From Agapanthus africanus (taxonomy: Eukaryota > Streptophyta > Magnoliopsida > Asparagales > Amaryllidaceae): DNA of 64,000 nucleotides. The translations under genes and the position numbers were made by a program. The notes below the pieces were generated by a model. That model searched no databases. It worked only from the letters and a program-made list of their open reading frames with translations, and had not been told where the DNA came from. The stretch lies in the NCBI GenBank assembly GCA_030015575.1, contig CM057338.1, positions 826,328,353-826,392,352 of the forward strand. Reading direction: 5' to 3'. Positions 23,317 to 33,787 of the stretch are shown here, piece by piece (within the stretch, counting starts at the first letter, position 1; every line of letters begins with the position of its first letter).

Positions 23317-23921
23317 TCATTTCACATGAAAGATGCTTCTTGATTCTTGCAAATTTCATTTAATGTGAAATGATAATGGTCATTCCAAATGAACCATCAC
23401 AATTTCTTTAATTATTATTATTATTATTTCATAATTCTCTCATATGAGAGCATGGTTGCAAAAAGGTTCTCATTCTCTCTTGCTCTTTCTCTCTCATGTT
23501 TTTGAGCACTCCCTCTTCCTCTCAAAGCTCTCATCTCTCATGTGTTGAGAACCATGAGCTCTTGAGATAAAACCATCAAAACTCATCTCTACTCTTTCTA
23601 GGGTTCTAGGTTTAGCAAGCCAAGCACTTTAGTTACCTCTTGGTTAAGGTAGGAGCTCAAGGTAGAGGCCTTCGGGTGGATCTTTCTTCGGCAAAGAGAA
23701 GACGACGAGGAGGAGCCGTTCAAACCACTCCAAGGAGCAAGAAGAGAAGGAGTTCAAGACCTAGGTATAACCTTCTAACCGAGTAGCTAAACTTGTAGTT
23801 AGTTGTTAGTTTTTTTTTAACTAAGATCCTCTAGTTCTAGTCCATGTTACCTTGTGTTAAAAATCGTTTCTTACCTATTCCGCCTCCCCGTAAGCACCGG
23901 GATGGGTAACGTGGACTTACA

Positions 23922-24836
23922 AGTCTATACTGTAGATTACTCGGTTTTTTCAAAACCACAAGTTTTCAAAAAGCGGAGCTTAAACCACTCCTTTTCAAAA
24001 CTACTCAGGTTCCTTCCACAATATCAAGTTCATTACGTTAACGGGTTTTTCACCAAAATCCCAGTCGTAGCCCTCCGCCATTTCGGATTGGTAATGCTTA
24101 GTATTCGTGCTGCGTATTTTGATCTTTAGTCGAGGCGTAGTGTTCGCTAACTATGTAATACTTTTTCGTTGCTTGTTAATGCGATTGGTTAGGACAGTCG
24201 TACGATCATTTTGATCTTTAGTCAAGGATCGTGCGGGTGGGTCTAATGCAATCGGGATAATGACGGGTAGAACTTGACTTGGACCTTTTGACATTTTGAT
24301 CATTAGTCAAGGTCACTTGGGTCCTAGGGGCAAAAACTACATCGGGAGTTTCAAATTTACAGGAAACTTGCAGATTTAGCATACCTTCTGGAATGTGGTG
24401 ACTAGAGTGAATTCCATCAAGTGCATCACACGATGATAGTTGGATCCCGATCCCACTGATGAGTAGAATTACTCTCAGGACATTATTTCACTTAACAATC
24501 AATGCTATAAACCAAGTAGCTATCAAGAAAGGTGTTAACAGGGCTACGCCTCCACGGAAAAGAGATTATGTAATTAAGGAACTTCACGAAAGCGTTGAAA
24601 AACCTCCCTCGAAGTACCAACACTAGCCTGGCTGAAAGGTTAAGCAAGTATTGTGACGTGCGATTAATCCTAACTAGTTCTTCTTTTAAGGTTTGAAAAA
24701 GAAATTAAGGAAACAGTGGGAGCCATCATGGTTAGATAAATTAATAACCAATCTAATCTTGCAAGAGCGCACGCTGAGTGTTTCTTTTCTCTATCTCCAG
24801 GTAGCAACCATTTCACGCCCTAATCAAGATAATAAA
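23922..24836 (+). other. Cop-E leader, right part
   Basis: Continues the leader after the Cop-D TSD. Contains AAGCGGAGCTTAAACCACTCC, shared with other leaders, the three-stem-loop array 24110-24324 and the pyrimidine tract ending in CAG at 24800. No gene seen. Confidence 0.78.
24110..24324 (+). ncRNA. Three-stem-loop array in Cop-E leader
   Basis: SL1 24110-24140 (CTGCG/CGTAG, one non-canonical pair), SL2 24199-24235 (CGTACGAT/ATCGTGCG, fully paired with one G-U) and SL3 24281-24324 (GGACC..GAC/GTC..GGGTCC). The loop core TTTTGATCTTTAGTC is in SL1 and SL2, with CAT for CTT in SL3. The loop is clearly different from the GGCCAAAG loop of Cop-A, G, H and I. Confidence 0.62.
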
Positions 24837-25191
24837 ATGTATCGCTTGACCGATCCGAATTCTTATTCGGGGCTGGGAAACGTCGGTTCAGCTCTAACTT
24901 TTGACAGCAGTCATAAGTGTGAGCAAGGGAAAGAGGATTGTTTAAATTCCTTGATGACCCCATCGAAGAATAAACATACTATTGTATCTTCAGGTGATCT
25001 TGTTATTGAGAACTGTTTTTTGGTCAGTCCTACCTCCTGGGTACTCGATACCGGATCGGGATCTCATATCTGTAATTTATTACAGGGACTGAGAAAAAGT
25101 AGGATAGTTGGACCTGGTGATATGTCTCTCAGAGTAGGGAACGGAGCACAAGTTAATGCTGCTGCCGTCGGTGAATATCACCTAGCATTGC
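24837..25191 (+). pseudogene. pol: Cop-E gag-less pol N-terminus with protease
   Basis: First ATG after the leader CAG (24837) opens a frame of about 50 residues with no Gag similarity (MYRLTDPN..., then LGNVGSAL), followed directly by ENCFLVSPTSWVLDTGSGSHIC, the protease site. Gag capsid and zinc knuckle are missing. Cop-F has the same arrangement, with LT-P and LGNVGS in common, so the replacement is inherited and not a private deletion. The frame runs to GEYHLAL, where Gyp2 interrupts it; the TSD of Gyp2 restores GEYHLALPSGN across the insertion. Confidence 0.82.
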
Positions 25192-26477
25192 TGTTTAGAC
25201 CATAATATTGCATTTTTCATTCCCCTATTCTTATCCGTTTTATAAATAAACAGGTACTCTTGACGCACGTTTGTTGCATATTACAGGTTACAGGTTTCTG
25301 GAGCAAATACAGTGAAAAAGACACAAAACAACAGAAAATGGACTTTTGACCAACAATTAGACGAATCCTAGTCAAGCCCAGTTCACATAGGTGCAAGGCA
25401 ACGAATGTCAAGGTGAAACGGTTAAAAAGCCCAATACAAGTCTTCACTGAAGATCTGGAGAAGAGTGAGAAGCAAACAGAGAAAAAGAAGTATAAAACTA
25501 AGAAGCCCAGACAACCACAAAAGGACCCCAGAAGTTTGGAAGCCCAAGACCATCAATGGGCCGCGGATCCGCGGCCCAAGCCATCAATTGCCGCGGATCC
25601 GCGGCCGTCTAATGCCCGTGTCGGCGCAAAGATTTTGTGCTGTTGCGTCGGTGCGGGTGTTGGGATTTTTCGTGGGCAAATCTGTAATTGCGTATGCGCG
25701 AGAATCTGTAACCCTAGGTTTCCTATTTTCCTATAAATTGTAATTTGAAATCTGAAAAATGTATGCCTCTTTTCAATCAATAAAATTCAGAATTTCTGAG
25801 AGAAAAATTCAGATCTGTTCTTCTTGTTTGGAGGGAGCCGTCAACTTAGGAAGGTATGTTATTTATGTTTCTTTTAATTATAATGTTTTCTCATCCCCTA
25901 ATGAGCGAGTAGTCTCCTCGCTTGTTAGGGTTCGCCTTAGGGAAAGGGTTGAGAGATGAGATCTCTCACCCCTTTCAATGCCACTTTACCTAACGAATTA
26001 GAACTCCACGCATACGAGCACAACCGCTCCCTGCGGCATCCTACCCATCGAGGTAACGATGAACCGTAGTATAAAGGGCCGGTTGCGCGCGTTATCCGTG
26101 GGGGTTAGGGTGATTATCAACAAAGGAAGGATACGAAAATAGAGGAAGAAACATCTTCCCAAAAGATTCGTATCCACTTTATTGATAATTAACTTAACAT
26201 CTAACAGATCTAAAAAAAGTAGGCATTGAAAGCGGTGATGAAAAACGTTAATCTCCAAAACTTCCCCTAAGCCTAACCCTAGCAAGACTTTTAATTAGAT
26301 TAATTAGATCTAGTTTTCATAGATTGTTATAAACCAACCAAAACGACAAATTGAATCAACTCGTTAAAACACATAAAAGGAATTTACCCGTCTCTGTGGA
26401 TCGACCCGTACTCACCGGCTAGCTGCAAAGCGACGCCGTTTCTGATTGCGGTAAATACAAGTTTTTGACACTAATCA
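25192..26477 (+). mobile_element. Gyp2: 1.29-kb solo LTR, probably Ty3/gypsy (Tat/Athila-like)
   Basis: TGTTTAGACC...ACTAATCA with TSD ATTGC (25187-25191, 26478-26482). It has a TATA-like CCTATAAATTG near 25730, and near its 3' end GTGGATCGACCCGTACTCACC, a phrase I associate with Tat/Athila-type LTRs. No pol inside, so it is a solo LTR. It carries two CCGCGGATCCGCGG palindromes. The small ORFs (for example 25413-25736) look spurious. Insertion is certain from the TSD; the family is an inference. Confidence 0.78.
25558..25605. repeat. Twin GC palindromes in Gyp2
   Basis: A perfect 20-bp palindrome at 25558-25577 and a 16-bp one at 25590-25605, both with core CCGCGGATCCGCGG. They resemble CCGCGGTTCCGCGG of the copia leaders. 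Confidence 0.8.
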
Positions 26478-26482
26478 ATTGC

Positions 26483-27490
26483 CAAGTGGCAATACTATGA
26501 TTTTGAACAATTGCTATTATATACCTTCCATGGTTTGCAACATCATATCAGTATCTTAACTTGATAAAGATGGATATAAGTTTGTTCTTGATAGAAATAT
26601 CATGAACATTTACCTTAATCAGGTATTGGTTGCAGAAGGTACACTATATAATGGTATCTATGTTCTTAATCAAAACACAGTTCTCAGTATACAAAACACA
26701 TGCAAGAGGAAGAGTTCAGAAATGAACGAATCCTACTTGTGGCATTGTAGACTTGGTCATATCGGAGAGAAAAGACTAAGTAAGTTGCATAAAGATGGAC
26801 TTTTGAATACGTTCGAATTTTCATCTTATGAAGCTAGTCAGTCTTGTCTCAAGGGAAAAATGACCAAATCTCCGTTCATCCGACACGGAGAAAGAGAAGC
26901 AGAGCTCTTGGGACTTATACACAGTGATGTATGTGGTCCAATGTCTATACATGCAAGGGGTGGGTTCTCGTACTTCATCACATTCTCCGGCGATCTCTCT
27001 AGGTTCGGATATGTGTATCTTATGAGATACAAATCTGAAGCTTTTGAGAAATTCAATGAATTCATAAACGAAGTAGAGAACTAAACTGTCTAAAGTATCA
27101 AGATCCTCCGATCTGATAGGGGAGGGGAGTACTTAAGCATGAAATTCCAAGATTACCTAAAAGAGAATGGAATTCTCTCTCATCTTACTCCTCCATATAC
27201 ACCACAGCACAACGGTGTATCAGAGCGGAGGAACCGCACCCTATTGGACATGGTTCGCTCCATGATGAGTAATGCCGAGTTACCTCTTTCATTCTGGGGA
27301 TTTGCGATTGAAACAGCAGCCTACCTATTGAATCAGGTTCTATCTAAATATGTGCCTAATACTCCATATGAAGTATGGAGTGAAAAGAAACCATGTCTTA
27401 AATTCATTAAGATATGGGGTTTTCCGGCTTATGTGAAAACGCAGAAGCCGGACAAACTAGAGGCACGATCAGTTTTATGTAAGTTTGTAG
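26483..27490 (+). pseudogene. pol: Cop-E integrase region
   Basis: Resumes the frame after Gyp2: PSGNTMILNNCYYIPS, then a TAA within SVSLLSKEG, then MNIYLNQVLVAEGTLYNGIYVLNQ. The integrase finger WHCRLGHIGEKRL is followed by EASQSCLKG, so one zinc-binding Cys of the usual CQSC has become Ser. HSDVCGPM is present; stops follow at 27082 and just beyond in ENQTGKSIK; RSDRGGEY, PQHNGVSERRNR and KIWGFPAYV are recognisable. It stops at LCKFV (27490), where Cop-F was inserted. FSSYE and GHGER resemble Cop-F more than Cop-A or I. Confidence 0.88.
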
Positions 27491-29706
27491 TGAAAGGTTC
27501 CTAGGCACCCTATAGAGGTCACACAAGGCATCGAACATGCCAATTTAAAATTTTACGGTGCCGAGAAACCCTAGACTACGGATCGTTGCTAGAAATCTAG
27601 GCGAAAAGTAAACTAGTTAACACTTAACTATAAGGATATGGAAATTACAACCTTTGTAGATCCGGATATCCACCTCCACGGCTCCGCAACGAAGTCTCCT
27701 CGCTGTCCATGTCGAACCCCGGGCTCTAGCGTCGGCTTCATCGGAGAATGAACGGGCTTGGTCATCGACGACGATGCCGAAGATAATCTACGTCGAGGCA
27801 TCGCTAGATCAAGCTCCCACTTCACAAAGTGATGAAACTTGTGAAGGAAACACACTCTACTACTTGGCAAGAGGTAGAGGATGAAGAAATAGGAGGTGGG
27901 TTCTCTTTAGAATTGGATTTCTCACTCTCAAGCTCAAGTTGCCATTGATGGCCTCAAGGTTTCAAACTTGAAGATGAAGAAGAAGATGAGCTAGAAAAAT
28001 GATAAGTCTTTTAAAATAAAAAGAAAAAGGAATACTTATCATAATTCTTACTAGGGTTAAGTGTAGAGAATAGACCATGGTTAATGGATGGGTTAGGGTT
28101 AAGCATGATGACAAGAAAGGTTAAGAAGTCAAAGCTTCATGAAGCTTCAACTAAAAGACAAAGAAAGCCACCATTCTATTTTAAATCATTTCCAAATAAA
28201 TAAATGAACAAATAAATAAATGAATATGCAAAACCCTAATCAACACTTAACCATGGTTTTAATTCTTTACACTTAACTAAATAATCAAGTATCATCAAAC
28301 ATGATACAAGTATGTGCACGAAAATATATCACATATACAACTCGCACATCAAGTGAGAAAATCCATATAAAGTGAACCAATACTAGTTAATGCAAAGTAA
28401 TATATCAAATATATAATTATACATTAAATCATTAAATCAACATTTGATTCAATGATCCGGTCATGTCGCACATAACCGACTAGTATTCAATGTATCGATT
28501 TATCGAATCAATGATTCGATAACTAGGTCATATCGAATATAACCAATCGAAACATTTATCGCGAGAATGAAATGCGGTATCACATACACGCATTATTCTC
28601 GGTCCTGCACATATCCCATATGCGCTCCTATTTCGTTTCGCTTGAGCCAGGAAACCTCTGTGTAGGACTCTAAAGACTCGTCAATACGCCGGTAGCAGAT
28701 GATGATCATATCAAGCATCCACAAGCCGCAAGCGGTCTGCTAAACGTAACGGCCACCCGGGTATTGAGCGATCAGAAGATCGACGAGCTAGCCCGCTCAC
28801 ACTCCTGCGAATCCGACCAGTAACACTTACCGTACAGTCCGGTCTGTTCGTCTGATACGTCGCATATCAAGTCTAGGGGTGGTGAACGTCAGACCCCAAT
28901 AACCGATAAGTCGTGCCGATGTGAGGCTCATAACGGGTCGAGAAACTACTGGTAACACTTACCAGCAAATCTCTGATCAGCCCTGGCCAGGGACTTCCCT
29001 GTTACGGCCAATCGAGCACAGCGCAACATCAACCCCCAATACCGAGAGAGACGAAACCCCTCCTATCGTTCATTGCCTCCATGTGACTCGGGACTGTACC
29101 CAAAGACCACCGTTTTGCACGCCCTCATGGACGTGGTAAGGTGGAGATCAAAGCACAGTGGGAATCACACAAGGCTCTATGACGATCTCGGGTCTACAGA
29201 CTAACCTGTACAAGTGTCACCTAAGAACTGCCATCTGACGTGAGGTATAATACCATCTGGGAGTTCTCGGCGAGTCCGTCCAGTGTACCCAGTCTCCACT
29301 GAGCACCCGTATACCATCTCTGATGTCAAACACCAATGGATATGGGATCATCCATCGCCCATCGCATGGGTCGAGAAGCGTATACGCTAGTCTACTCTGG
29401 TATATCGATGCCCCGTCTCGATACACCCACGACTAGGGACCTTGAAGGATGTACTTATGGACTACCATGTCCCCACTAGTATGATCTGCATCATAGTCCA
29501 GGTAGTCAAGTACACATCCTAAGGGCTTTACCAACATATAACCATAAGACAGTTTAAAGAGACTAGTGTACATGTTAAGATAAAGAGTAACCAGATAGCA
29601 TACTATCATATCGAGCAAGAAAGTCATCTCTATATATGTCCAAGCATCCAATATAATATACAACGTCTGTACAATACTGGCCTCTAGGGCATACATACAA
29701 CTAACA
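27491..29706 (-). repeat. Cop-F 3' LTR
   Basis: 2216 bp, begins TGTTAGTTGTATGTATGCCC at 29706 and ends CCTTTCA at 27491. The 80-residue minus-strand ORF at 27628-27870 is repeated in the other LTR (35962-36204) simply because LTRs are duplicated. Confidence 0.95.
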
Positions 29707-29717
29707 ATCTTCCACTT
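29707..29717 (-). other. Polypurine tract, Cop-F
   Basis: Minus-strand AAGTGGAAGAT immediately before the 3' LTR start; one base differs from AAGTGGGAGAT of the other elements. Confidence 0.85.
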
Positions 29718-29720
29718 GCA

Positions 29721-30284
29721 CTAGGGCCAGCTGCTGTAGTATCGCATACCGAGCATCCCGAAGAGTCTCTCAAACTGTATCTGGGGAATGGCCTTCGTGA
29801 GTGGATCCGCCGTGTTGTTCTTTGTGTCAACTCTCCTGACCTCGATCTCCCGGCGATCAACTATCTCCCGGATCAGGTGATACCGCCTCAGAATATGCCT
29901 GGATCGCTGATGGGACCTAGGTTCCTTGGCCAAAGCCACCGCTCCATTGTTATCGCAATACAAAGGTATTGGACGCTCAATGGATGGAACCACTCCAAGT
30001 TCAGTAATGAACTTCTTGATCCAGACAGCCTCTTTGGCAGCATCGTTGGCAGCGATGTATTCAGCCTCCATTGTCGAGTCTGCCACGGTTTCCTGCTTGG
30101 AACTCTTCCAGCTAACCGCCCCTCCGTAAAGGGTAAAGACAAAGCCCGACTGCGACTTAGAGTCGTCCTTATCACTCTGGAAGCTCGAATCGGTAAAGGA
30201 CTCCACTTGGAGTTCTCCGTTACCATACACCAAGAAAATATCTCTAGTCCTTCGCAAGTACTTGAGAATGCTCTTCACAGCTGT
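29721..30284 (-). CDS. pol: Cop-F RNase H
   Basis: C-terminal 187 residues of Cop-F Pol after the amber codon at 30285-30287, which replaces Trp in ESHWTAVKS. It begins TAVKSILKYLRRTRDIFLVYG. RNase H motifs are complete: TDSSFQSDKDDSKS with the first catalytic Asp, DSTMEAEYIAA with Glu, YCDNNGAVALA with Asp, and SRHILRRYHLIREIVDRREIE. It ends YYSSWP-stop at 29721. There is no ATG at its start, so it would be made only by readthrough of the amber codon or from an unmutated parent. Role: removal of the RNA strand during reverse transcription. Confidence 0.92.
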   Translation of the reverse strand, partial: TAVKSILKYLRRTRDIFLVYGNGELQVESFTDSSFQSDKDDSKSQSGFVFTLYGGAVSWKSSKQETVADSTMEAEYIAANDAAKEAVWIKKFITELGVVPSIERPIPLYCDNNGAVALAKEPRSHQRSRHILRRYHLIREIVDRREIEVRRVDTKNNTADPLTKAIPQIQFERLFGMLGMRYYSSWP

Positions 30285-32966
30285 CTAGTGACTCTCTCCA
30301 GGATCAGCTTGATACCTACTCACTACACTTAGTGAGTATGCCACATCGGGTCTGGTACATAGCATCGCATACATGATAGAGCCTACTGCCGAAGCATAGG
30401 ATATCCCTTGCATGCGAGCTCTCTCCAAATCAGTCTTGGGAGACATCTCTTTGGAGAGAGTGACTCCAGAGATCGTGGGCAAGTTCCCACGCTTGGACTC
30501 TTCCATACTAAACCTCTTTAGTATGGTGTCAATGTACCTGGATTGGGACAATCCCAAAATCCGTTTGGATCTATCTCTATAGATCCTAATCCCCAATATG
30601 CAGGAGGCATCACCAAGATCTTTCATTGAGAATCTTTGTGATAAGAAGAGCTTGACCGATTGCAGCATAGGAATATCATTTCCTATCAAGAGTATGTCGT
30701 CCACGTACAATACGAGGAAGACAACCTTACTCTCTGCCACCTTCTTGTAGATACAAGGTTCATCTGGATTTTTGACGAAATCAAACTCTTTGATAACGAC
30801 GTCAAAGCAGATGTTCCAACTCCGCGATGCTTGCTTTAATCCATAAATGGATTTAAGCAGCTTGCACACCTTCCCGCTGCTCCCACTGTCTACGAAGCCC
30901 TCTGGCTGAGTCATGTACACGCACTCTTCTAAATCACCGTTTAGAAAGGCGGTCTTAACATCCATTTGCCAGATTTCGTAATCATGATATGCAGCGATGG
31001 CAAGCATGATCCGGATGGATTTAAGCATAGCCACTGGAGAAAAGGTCTCGTCATAGTCCACACCTGGTCTTTGACGAAAACCCTTTGCTATAAGTCTAGC
31101 TTTGAAAGTCTCCACTTTCCCATCTACACCAAGTTTCTTCTTGAAGATCCACTTGCTCCCAATGGGTTTTACCCCTTCAGGAGCAACGTCCAAAGTCCAT
31201 ACTTTGTTGGTGTACATGGATTCCATCTCGGACCGCATAGCATCCAGCCATTTCACTGAGTCCCCACTCGTGATGGCCTGCTCGAAGCTAGTTGGGTCAT
31301 CATCCTCCATGATGCAATCCTCGCTCCCACCGTCCATGAGAAAACCGTAGTATCTCTCAGGTTGGCGAGGAACCCTACTAGATCGGCGGAGTGGATGGGG
31401 TTCATCGGGAACTACGGAATCCTCTGGTTCCACCAGATCTTCTGTTGTAGCTTCTGCAGCTGGAACTTCTTCCAGTTCTACCTCATGACCACTAATCTCT
31501 TTTTCAAGAAATTCCTTTTCTAAAAAGGTGGCATGCCGAGAAACAAACACTCTTTGTTCCTCAGGGTAGTAGAAGATATACCCTCGCGAATGTTTGGGAT
31601 ATCCAATAAACTTACACAGAATGGACCTTACCGCGAGTTTGTCCGGATTTTGCGTTTTTACATAGGCCGGACAACCCCATATCTTAACATAATTAAGACA
31701 TGGTCTCTTTCCTTTCCATATCTCATATGGAGTGGTCGGCACGATTTTGGTGGGAACCATATTCAATAGGTCTGCAGCTGTTTCCAGTGCATATCCCCAG
31801 AAGGAAATAGGTAACTCAGCTGTGCTCATCATAGAGCGCACCATATCTAATAGGGTGCGGTTCCTCCGTTCTGATACACCGTTGTGCTGTGGTGTATATG
31901 GAGGAGTCAGCTGAGAGAGAATCCCATTCTCTTTTAGGAAGTCCAGGAATTCATTGCTTAAGTATTCTCCTCCTCGATCAGATCGTAGGATTTTAATACT
32001 TTTTCCGGTTTGGTTCTCAACTTCTTGCTTATATTCCCTAAATTTCTCAAAAGCTTCTGATTTGTGTTTCATCAGGAACACATACCCGAACCTAGAGAGA
32101 TCGTCAGTGAATGTAATGAAGTATGAAGAACCATCCCTGGCATGTGTAGACATGGGACCGCATACATCACTATGTATCAGTCCCAAGAGTTCGGTAACTC
32201 TTTCTCCGTGTCCCGTAAACGGAGTTTTGGTCATCTTGCCTTTGAGACAGGACTGGCAAGTGTCATAAGATGAAAATTCAAACGGATTTAAATATCCATC
32301 TTTATGTAACTTAGCTAGTCGTGTCACATTGATGTGACCCAGTCTACAATGCCACAAGAAGGATTCGTTCAGTTCTGAACTCTTCCTCTTGTGTGTGTTT
32401 GTTATGCTCAGAACTGTTGATTGATTTAGAACATAAATGCCATTGCACAACATGCCTGATCCAACCAACTTTTGGTTACGGAAAATGTTCATAACATTGT
32501 CCTGTAATACAAAATTATATCCCTCTTTACTTAATAAAGAAACCGATATAATGTTGCATATCAGGTTCGGCATGTAATAGCATTCGTTCAGAACCAATGT
32601 ATTACCAGTTGGTAATACAAGGTGATATTCCCCGACAGTCTTAGCTGCAACAATTGCACCATTTCCAACTCTAATGTCATTATCACCTTCTCCAAGTTCT
32701 CTACCTTTCCTAAGCCCATGTAACTGATTACATATATGGGATCCTGACCCGGTATCTAATACCCAGGACGTAGAGAAAATGGAGAAACAGTTCTCAGTAA
32801 CGAACACACCCGAAGAAAATGCATCAACGTGTACTTTCTTCATTCGGGTGGCATGGGAATCCTGGTATTCCCCTATATCATGTTCATTCCTATAACTCTT
32901 ATAAGAAAGAACGGAACCAACGTTCCCCAGCACAGTAAAACATGCGGGTTCGGTCAATACATCCAT
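30285..32966 (-). CDS. pol: Cop-F Pol without Gag: protease, integrase, reverse transcriptase
   Basis: 893-residue open frame from ATG 32966. About 50 N-terminal residues have no Gag or zinc knuckle (MDVLTEP, LGNVGS). Protease DTGSG is at residues 71-75; the integrase finger is W205-H206 to C237-C240; the integrase triad is D267, D330 and E366 (35 residues between the last two). RT begins near residue 580, with the first catalytic Asp at D669 and YVDD at 754-757. All key residues are present. It ends at a TAG replacing Trp. An upstream ATG in the leader opens a three-codon ORF (MP-stop) just before this start. Normal family polyproteins carry about 300 Gag residues first. Confidence 0.93.
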   Translation of the reverse strand: MDVLTEPACFTVLGNVGSVLSYKSYRNEHDIGEYQDSHATRMKKVHVDAFSSGVFVTENCFSIFSTSWVLDTGSGSHICNQLHGLRKGRELGEGDNDIRVGNGAIVAAKTVGEYHLVLPTGNTLVLNECYYMPNLICNIISVSLLSKEGYNFVLQDNVMNIFRNQKLVGSGMLCNGIYVLNQSTVLSITNTHKRKSSELNESFLWHCRLGHINVTRLAKLHKDGYLNPFEFSSYDTCQSCLKGKMTKTPFTGHGERVTELLGLIHSDVCGPMSTHARDGSSYFITFTDDLSRFGYVFLMKHKSEAFEKFREYKQEVENQTGKSIKILRSDRGGEYLSNEFLDFLKENGILSQLTPPYTPQHNGVSERRNRTLLDMVRSMMSTAELPISFWGYALETAADLLNMVPTKIVPTTPYEIWKGKRPCLNYVKIWGCPAYVKTQNPDKLAVRSILCKFIGYPKHSRGYIFYYPEEQRVFVSRHATFLEKEFLEKEISGHEVELEEVPAAEATTEDLVEPEDSVVPDEPHPLRRSSRVPRQPERYYGFLMDGGSEDCIMEDDDPTSFEQAITSGDSVKWLDAMRSEMESMYTNKVWTLDVAPEGVKPIGSKWIFKKKLGVDGKVETFKARLIAKGFRQRPGVDYDETFSPVAMLKSIRIMLAIAAYHDYEIWQMDVKTAFLNGDLEECVYMTQPEGFVDSGSSGKVCKLLKSIYGLKQASRSWNICFDVVIKEFDFVKNPDEPCIYKKVAESKVVFLVLYVDDILLIGNDIPMLQSVKLFLSQRFSMKDLGDASCILGIRIYRDRSKRILGLSQSRYIDTILKRFSMEESKRGNLPTISGVTLSKEMSPKTDLERARMQGISYASAVGSIMYAMLCTRPDVAYSLSVVSRYQADPGESH

Positions 32967-33002
32967 ATTATTATCTTCATTAGGGCATGAAATGGTCGCT
33001 AC

Positions 33003-33026
33003 CTGGAGAGAGAGAGAAGAAAACAC
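33003..33026 (-). promoter_or_regulatory. Polypyrimidine tract ending in CAG, Cop-F
   Basis: Minus-strand TTTTCTTCTCTCTCTCTC then CAG, followed by GTAGCGACC. Splice-acceptor-like, 36 bases before the Pol ATG. Confidence 0.5.
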
Positions 33027-33431
33027 TTTAGCGTATGCTCGTGCAAGATCAGATTGGTTATTATCTTATCTAATCAGGATGGCTCCCACTGCTTTTTATC
33101 AAATCTTCCTCCAAACCCTAAAGGAAAGACTAGCCGGGATTAATTACACACTACAAGTTCGCCAATCTTTCAGCCAGGCCAGTGTCGGTACTTTGAGGGA
33201 GGTCCCCCGTGCTTTCGCACGAACCTAATTAATGTAAACCTTATTTTCCCAGAGACGTAACCCCGTTGACACCTTTCTAGACACCTACTTGATCAGCTAA
33301 TTGCAATGTGTAAAACTCTTCCAGGAGTAACTCTTACTCGCAGTGGGTATCGGGATCCAACTATCTCATAGAAGGTATGCAATCTCATTGCAAATTTCAA
33401 CACTTGAAATTCCCGATAATATTTTGCCCCT

Positions 33432-33646
33432 AGCGTGCTATGACCTTGACGCAGGCCAACAAACAATAGTGCGCTAGTCAAGTTCAACCCGTCATTTCCT
33501 GATCGAATTAAACCCACCCGTACGACCCTTGACGCAGGCCAACAAAGTCGCACGACTACCCTAATCCAATCTGCGTCATATGCATAAGCAGATAAATACT
33601 AGTTAGCTACCGCACACTACGCCTTGACGCAGGCCAACAAACGTAG
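33432..33646 (-). ncRNA. Three-stem-loop array in Cop-F leader
   Basis: SL1 33646-33617 (CTACG/CGTAG), SL2 33554-33519 (CGTGCGAC/GTCGTACG, paired throughout with one G-U) and SL3 33475-33432 (AGCGCACTAT/ATAGCACGCT, 8 of 10). All three loops read TTGGCCTGCGTCAAGG, identical within the element but different from every other element here. Confidence 0.66.
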
Positions 33647-33787
33647 CACGAATACTAACTACTACTCATCTGAAATGACGAAGGGCTACGCCAGGTTTTT
33701 CTGAAAACCATGAGCGTAATGAACTTGATATCGTTGTAGAATCAAATGAAGTTTTGAAATGGAGTGATTTTGAGGCTTTTCTAGTTT

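Larger units (their letters stand above)
18418..23921 (+). mobile_element. Cop-D: copia solo LTR, split by Gyp1
   Basis: TGTTAG...CTTACA LTR of about 2052 bp after removing Gyp1, with AGTCT on both sides (18413-18417, 23922-23926). The surrounding Cop-E leader is continuous across it. No primer site follows, so it is a solo LTR left by LTR-LTR recombination. It carries the LTR hairpin at 22315-22360. Confidence 0.93.

Noticed and set aside
25192..26477. Gyp2 as a MITE or a DNA transposon
   Set aside because: No terminal inverted repeats beyond TG...CA; a 5-bp TSD plus LTR-like TATA and 3' end favour a solo LTR.
27628..27870. 80-codon minus-strand ORF repeated at 35962-36204
   Set aside because: Both lie at the same place in the two LTRs of Cop-F; duplication reflects LTR identity, not protein conservation, and no domain is recognisable.
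33432..33646. Possible CRISPR-like or tandem repeat array
   Set aside because: Only three units, the shared part is a hairpin apex, the unit flanks are stem arms, and this is a plant retrotransposon leader.
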